The translations under genes were made by a program, and so were the position numbers. This document shows positions 61,278-64,000 of a DNA stretch of 64,000 nt, piece by piece. How positions within the stretch are numbered: position 1 is the stretch's first letter; every line of letters begins with the position of its first letter. The stretch lies in NCBI RefSeq assembly GCF_963678635.1, contig NC_087068.1, positions 23,872,697 to 23,936,696 on the forward strand, in the 5' to 3' direction. The stretch comes from Symsagittifera roscoffensis (lineage: Eukaryota; Xenacoelomorpha; Acoela; Convolutidae). The notes beneath the pieces were generated by a model. The model saw nothing but the letters and a program-made list of their open reading frames with translations. It was not told the DNA's origin and did not search any database.

Positions 61278-62738
61278 CTAGTTATTAGCAATGGTGTCCT
61301 TTATCCATCGCATGTGCTGACTGAGTCTGGCTGCTTCCACGTTTCCCTCGTCGTCCCACTTTTTCACAACTCCCACCACACAGTGCTTTTGGTGTCTATG
61401 TCCAGGGCACTTAGGTCCACGACCACCACAAGGGCCATGATGCTTATATGTTTCATTATCTTGACGATGTGAGTGGTGGTCGTGGCCGCGATCACTGATG
61501 TCAAGGATTGGGTCTCCTCGGTCCCCTCGTGCCAGTGATGACCCGTCGTGAGAGTGACAGCAAATTAGTTTGCCATTACACCCATCATCGTAGACCTGAA
61601 ATTGAGATATTCGTTTAAAGTTCACTCTAACATTCATTGATCACTTTTCGTTTTTCGGAAATGAAACTGAAATATTCATCATTTTCGTCTTTAAATATAA
61701 TCATATATTAGTAAACACTGCGCACCTTCATTGACTTGATGAAGGATGACATCACCACTGATCCCTCTTTCCAAGCTCCAGCTCCCACGATTCCGAGTTT
61801 GTGGTCCTTATGGTGTGTCTTGTATCCACAGGGCCGCTTGATCCATTTCTTGGTCGGAAGGATTATAGGAAGTTTCAGAAGAGCTATTCCATCCTCAGCT
61901 TCTGGGTCACTGAAACAAAATGACAAGCATATGACTTAAAGGGCTTTTGGGCTCTGTTTACATTATCAAAAAGTATATCGAGAATCTTGGATGTCTAAGC
62001 GCAGTGGTTAGTGCCCTAGCCCAGAGGGCAGTAATTTAAGGGTTCGCATCTGTACGTTGAGTCGTAAGGGAAATTTTCGATTAACAGGGACCAAGAAACG
62101 TGCAAAATTTCATTTCATGAGAAATTTTATTTTAAAGTTTCGTTTCATGTCGGGGGAAAAAGGAAAAGATCCCTCTTTTCCATGAAAAATCAAATGAGGG
62201 GGGTGGAAAAGAGCCCAACGTTATTTTAAACTTGACCTACGAAACGGTTCAAGGGCAATTCCGAGGGCTATGCCCTAAAATTGACGAGATCGAGGGAGGT
62301 GACTAACATACGAAGTGTTCAGAATTACAGATAGCAGCTGCTGTGCCATTTAGTCAATTCTTTTCGTTAAATTGAGTTTTCAAAAGTAATCAATTACTTC
62401 TCCGAGAAAAAAGTGTCTTTTCTATCTACGACCACTTCAAGTTTCGGATTGCGCTCTGAAGGATCGAAGCTGTAGTTGCCAAGAAGGAGGTGGGTTTGGC
62501 TGCCAGTTCCAACACACCAGTAGTGGGTGAGAACCCAGCTGAAGTCAATGATCACACCCCCACAGAGCTCGTCATACTCATTCCACTGACCGGCGATGTT
62601 GACCACTCTCACATAGTAGTCGCCAACATGAGGGGGGAGATGTTTCTTTCCTCCGATTATTCTCTTCTCGCTTTCCAAACAGGCAGCGAAAGTCAAAACA
62701 ATCACGACAAAAGCTATCAATCTGACCAAAAAATGCAT
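61278..62738 (-). CDS. Secreted S1 serine protease homologue, catalytically dead, three exons
   Basis: Exons 62738-62398, 61909-61726 and 61595-61278, introns GT-AG (phases 2 and 0), about 280 residues. Signal peptide (first 18-20 residues), then KRIIGGKK, the zymogen cleavage and N-terminal motif of trypsin-like enzymes. The catalytic His motif LTAAHC is LTHYWC (His replaced by Trp), DIALL is GIALL (Asp replaced by Gly) and GDSGGP is GDRGDP (Ser replaced by Arg), so it cannot act as a protease. After GDRGDP comes a His/Gly-rich insertion (SDRGHDHHSHRQ, HHGPCGGRGPKCPGHRH) before the VVGVV strand and the usual C-terminal helix. Arthropod homologues of this type serve as cofactors in immune cascades; that role is inferred. 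Intron 1 holds a SINE. Confidence 0.8.
61986..62130 (+). mobile_element. tRNA-derived SINE head in intron 1
   Basis: GTCTAAGCGCAGTGGTTAG (A-box-like, 61993-62011) and GGTTCGCATC (B-box-like, 62041-62050) are spaced as in tRNA genes but without a clean cloverleaf. It lies antisense in the first intron of the protease homologue. A piece of MITE end (GTGGAAAAGAGCCC) follows near 62205. Confidence 0.5.
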
Positions 62739-63165
62739 TTCTCAATATCAATTTTCTTTCTGACCCAAGTCAATTTGAATACTTACTTTCCAACATCGCT
62801 AATTACATCAACGAGTTGCCGCCATGATTTTTTGACAAGTGAAAAAATTTTATTTCGCCGCTTTAAATTGCAAACAATTTATTGAACCTGATTCTTTTGA
62901 TTATTTTTGATGAACTAAAATAAAATTTGCGACAGAATGAATTTGGAACAATCTGACTTTGGCAGACAGAAATTAACTGATGGACCTTTAACTTTTTCCA
63001 GTTTCATTTTTCCCGTCTCAAATTACCCTAAAATGTTGTCTAAAAATTGGACTCTTTTCCAGTCCCCTCTATTGTTTTTTTTTCTGAATTCCGATTTAAA
63101 ATGACTTCTGACATCTTTAAGTGCCGTAAATCGTGGGAGAGAGAACAAATATATAAATTGTTTTG

Positions 63166-63626
63166 GGGTCTTTCCCATTATAGCCCCCCCCCCCCCCCCC
63201 GCCTAGTATCAAAAAAAATAGCCCCCCAAAGTATGGTTACATTGTATATGTTATTTCAACCATTTGATTACACATGTGATTACATTTGAGTCCAATCATT
63301 TCCCATTTATGTTTTTTTGATGTCTACTATTTTGACTAAAATTATCGGAGCCATAAGAAATCAACTGACAGATGATATAAAATCAACTAGGTGAGGCAGT
63401 TTGAATTGATACTCAATCAATATTCAGTTCATGAAAAGGAAGTCATCGATATAAATCAACTTAATATCATAATTAAAATATTTCCATTTAAACCAATTTC
63501 AATATGAATAGTAGTATAAATCAGTGCGGATAGTGTGCATATAATTGGAACGTTCGGGGGTAGGTGCTATAATGAGAAAGATTGGGGGCAATAATTTACC
63601 CGTGGGGGCGATAATGGGAAAGACCC
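63166..63626. mobile_element. MITE family 3 (hAT-like)
   Basis: 461 bp with inverted ends GGGTCTTTCCCATTATAGCC and GGCGATAATGGGAAAGACCC; the left end carries a C run of about 18. Flanks TTGTTTTG and ATGTTTTA share the six central bases, consistent with an aged 8-bp target duplication. Non-coding. Confidence 0.65.
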
Positions 63627-63660
63627 ATGTTTTACTTTTCCCTCCCCCACCTGCAAATTT

Positions 63661-64000
63661 GGCTCTTTTACAGTTTCCCCCCTTTCAAGTTCAATTTTGA
63701 AAAGCTTATTTAATGTTGTCATAATGATATGAAATTTTGCGTGGTGAACCAATCGACAACTTTGAACACATTGGACCTTCATAGTTTACAGCGTAACATC
63801 ACGCATTTAGCCGTAATAACGCGTAAAACAAACATAAAACTCGGGGCTCTTTTTCCTTTCCCCCACCTGCAAGTTTTTACATGTAAATTTGTTGACCACA
63901 TTGTCCGATTGTTATGAAAATTTACATACACATTAATAAGGCCACGACAAAGATATTTGGTCATCATACTTAACATCGTATATATAACCTTGTGTGAGTT
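63661..64000. mobile_element. Nested MITE family 2 and family 1 copies, cut by window end
   Basis: A family 2 left end (GGCTCTTTTACAG) at 63661 runs to about 63840, where a family 1 left end (GGCTCTTTTTCC, CCCCCACCTGCAAG) begins; the latter matches the copy at 56335 through TTGTCCGATTG and AATAAGGCCACGACAA and is cut off by the window. Confidence 0.65.

Overview
The window looks like AT-rich, repeat-dominated genomic DNA from an animal, most likely an invertebrate and perhaps an arthropod. The reasons are one spliced S1-family gene with GT-AG introns, an env-bearing Ty3/gypsy-type element, hAT-like MITEs, a CR1/Jockey-like reverse transcriptase relic and tRNA-derived SINEs. Nothing bacterial is present (no operons, no CRISPR). 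The exact lineage cannot be read from the sequence. Only two stretches look like host genes: the first 76 bases (minus strand, N-terminus of a Lys/Gly-rich protein cut off by the window edge) and a three-exon serine-protease homologue on the minus strand at 61278-62738, which has lost all three catalytic residues.

Layout. 77-6452 is non-genic DNA with a 1.4 kb fold-back element (1321-2746), a half-copy of it (3026-3557), a C-rich tract and a hairpin MITE. 6453-22508 is one 16 kb LTR retroelement on the plus strand: long LTRs, gag, protease, a pol with reverse transcriptase, RNase H and integrase core missing, an integrase tail, a Pro-rich reading frame, an env-like region and an additional unknown reading frame. 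The LTRs are nearly identical, but the internal frames carry many frameshifts. Another copy of the fold-back family lies against its right end (22547-23107). 24404-26069 is a small non-autonomous LTR element on the minus strand with a perfect 5-bp target duplication and a tRNA-Ser-type primer binding site.

26240-44290 is a tandem array of about 1.2 kb units, organised partly as a 2455-bp dimeric higher-order repeat, partly as 1031-bp units, with a further 1.1 kb block duplicated 5.2 kb apart. The units share their end motifs with the dispersed fold-back elements, so the array seems to have grown from a mobile element. 44330-45400 is a dead non-LTR reverse transcriptase. 45415-56433 is a second large-unit array made of MITE modules, long hairpins and the captured 3' tail of the non-LTR element, with recent duplications at offsets of 1677 and 5943 bp. 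From 56 kb to the end are nested MITEs (several with perfect 8-bp target duplications), a pair of inverted tRNA-derived SINEs, and the protease-homologue gene.

The genes do not form a pathway. The window is best read as a transposon graveyard and satellite nursery around sparse genes. The strongest leads are the link between the dispersed hairpin-ended family and the satellite array, the extra reading frame and hairpin-repeat leader of the giant LTR element, and the pseudo-protease with a His-rich insertion.
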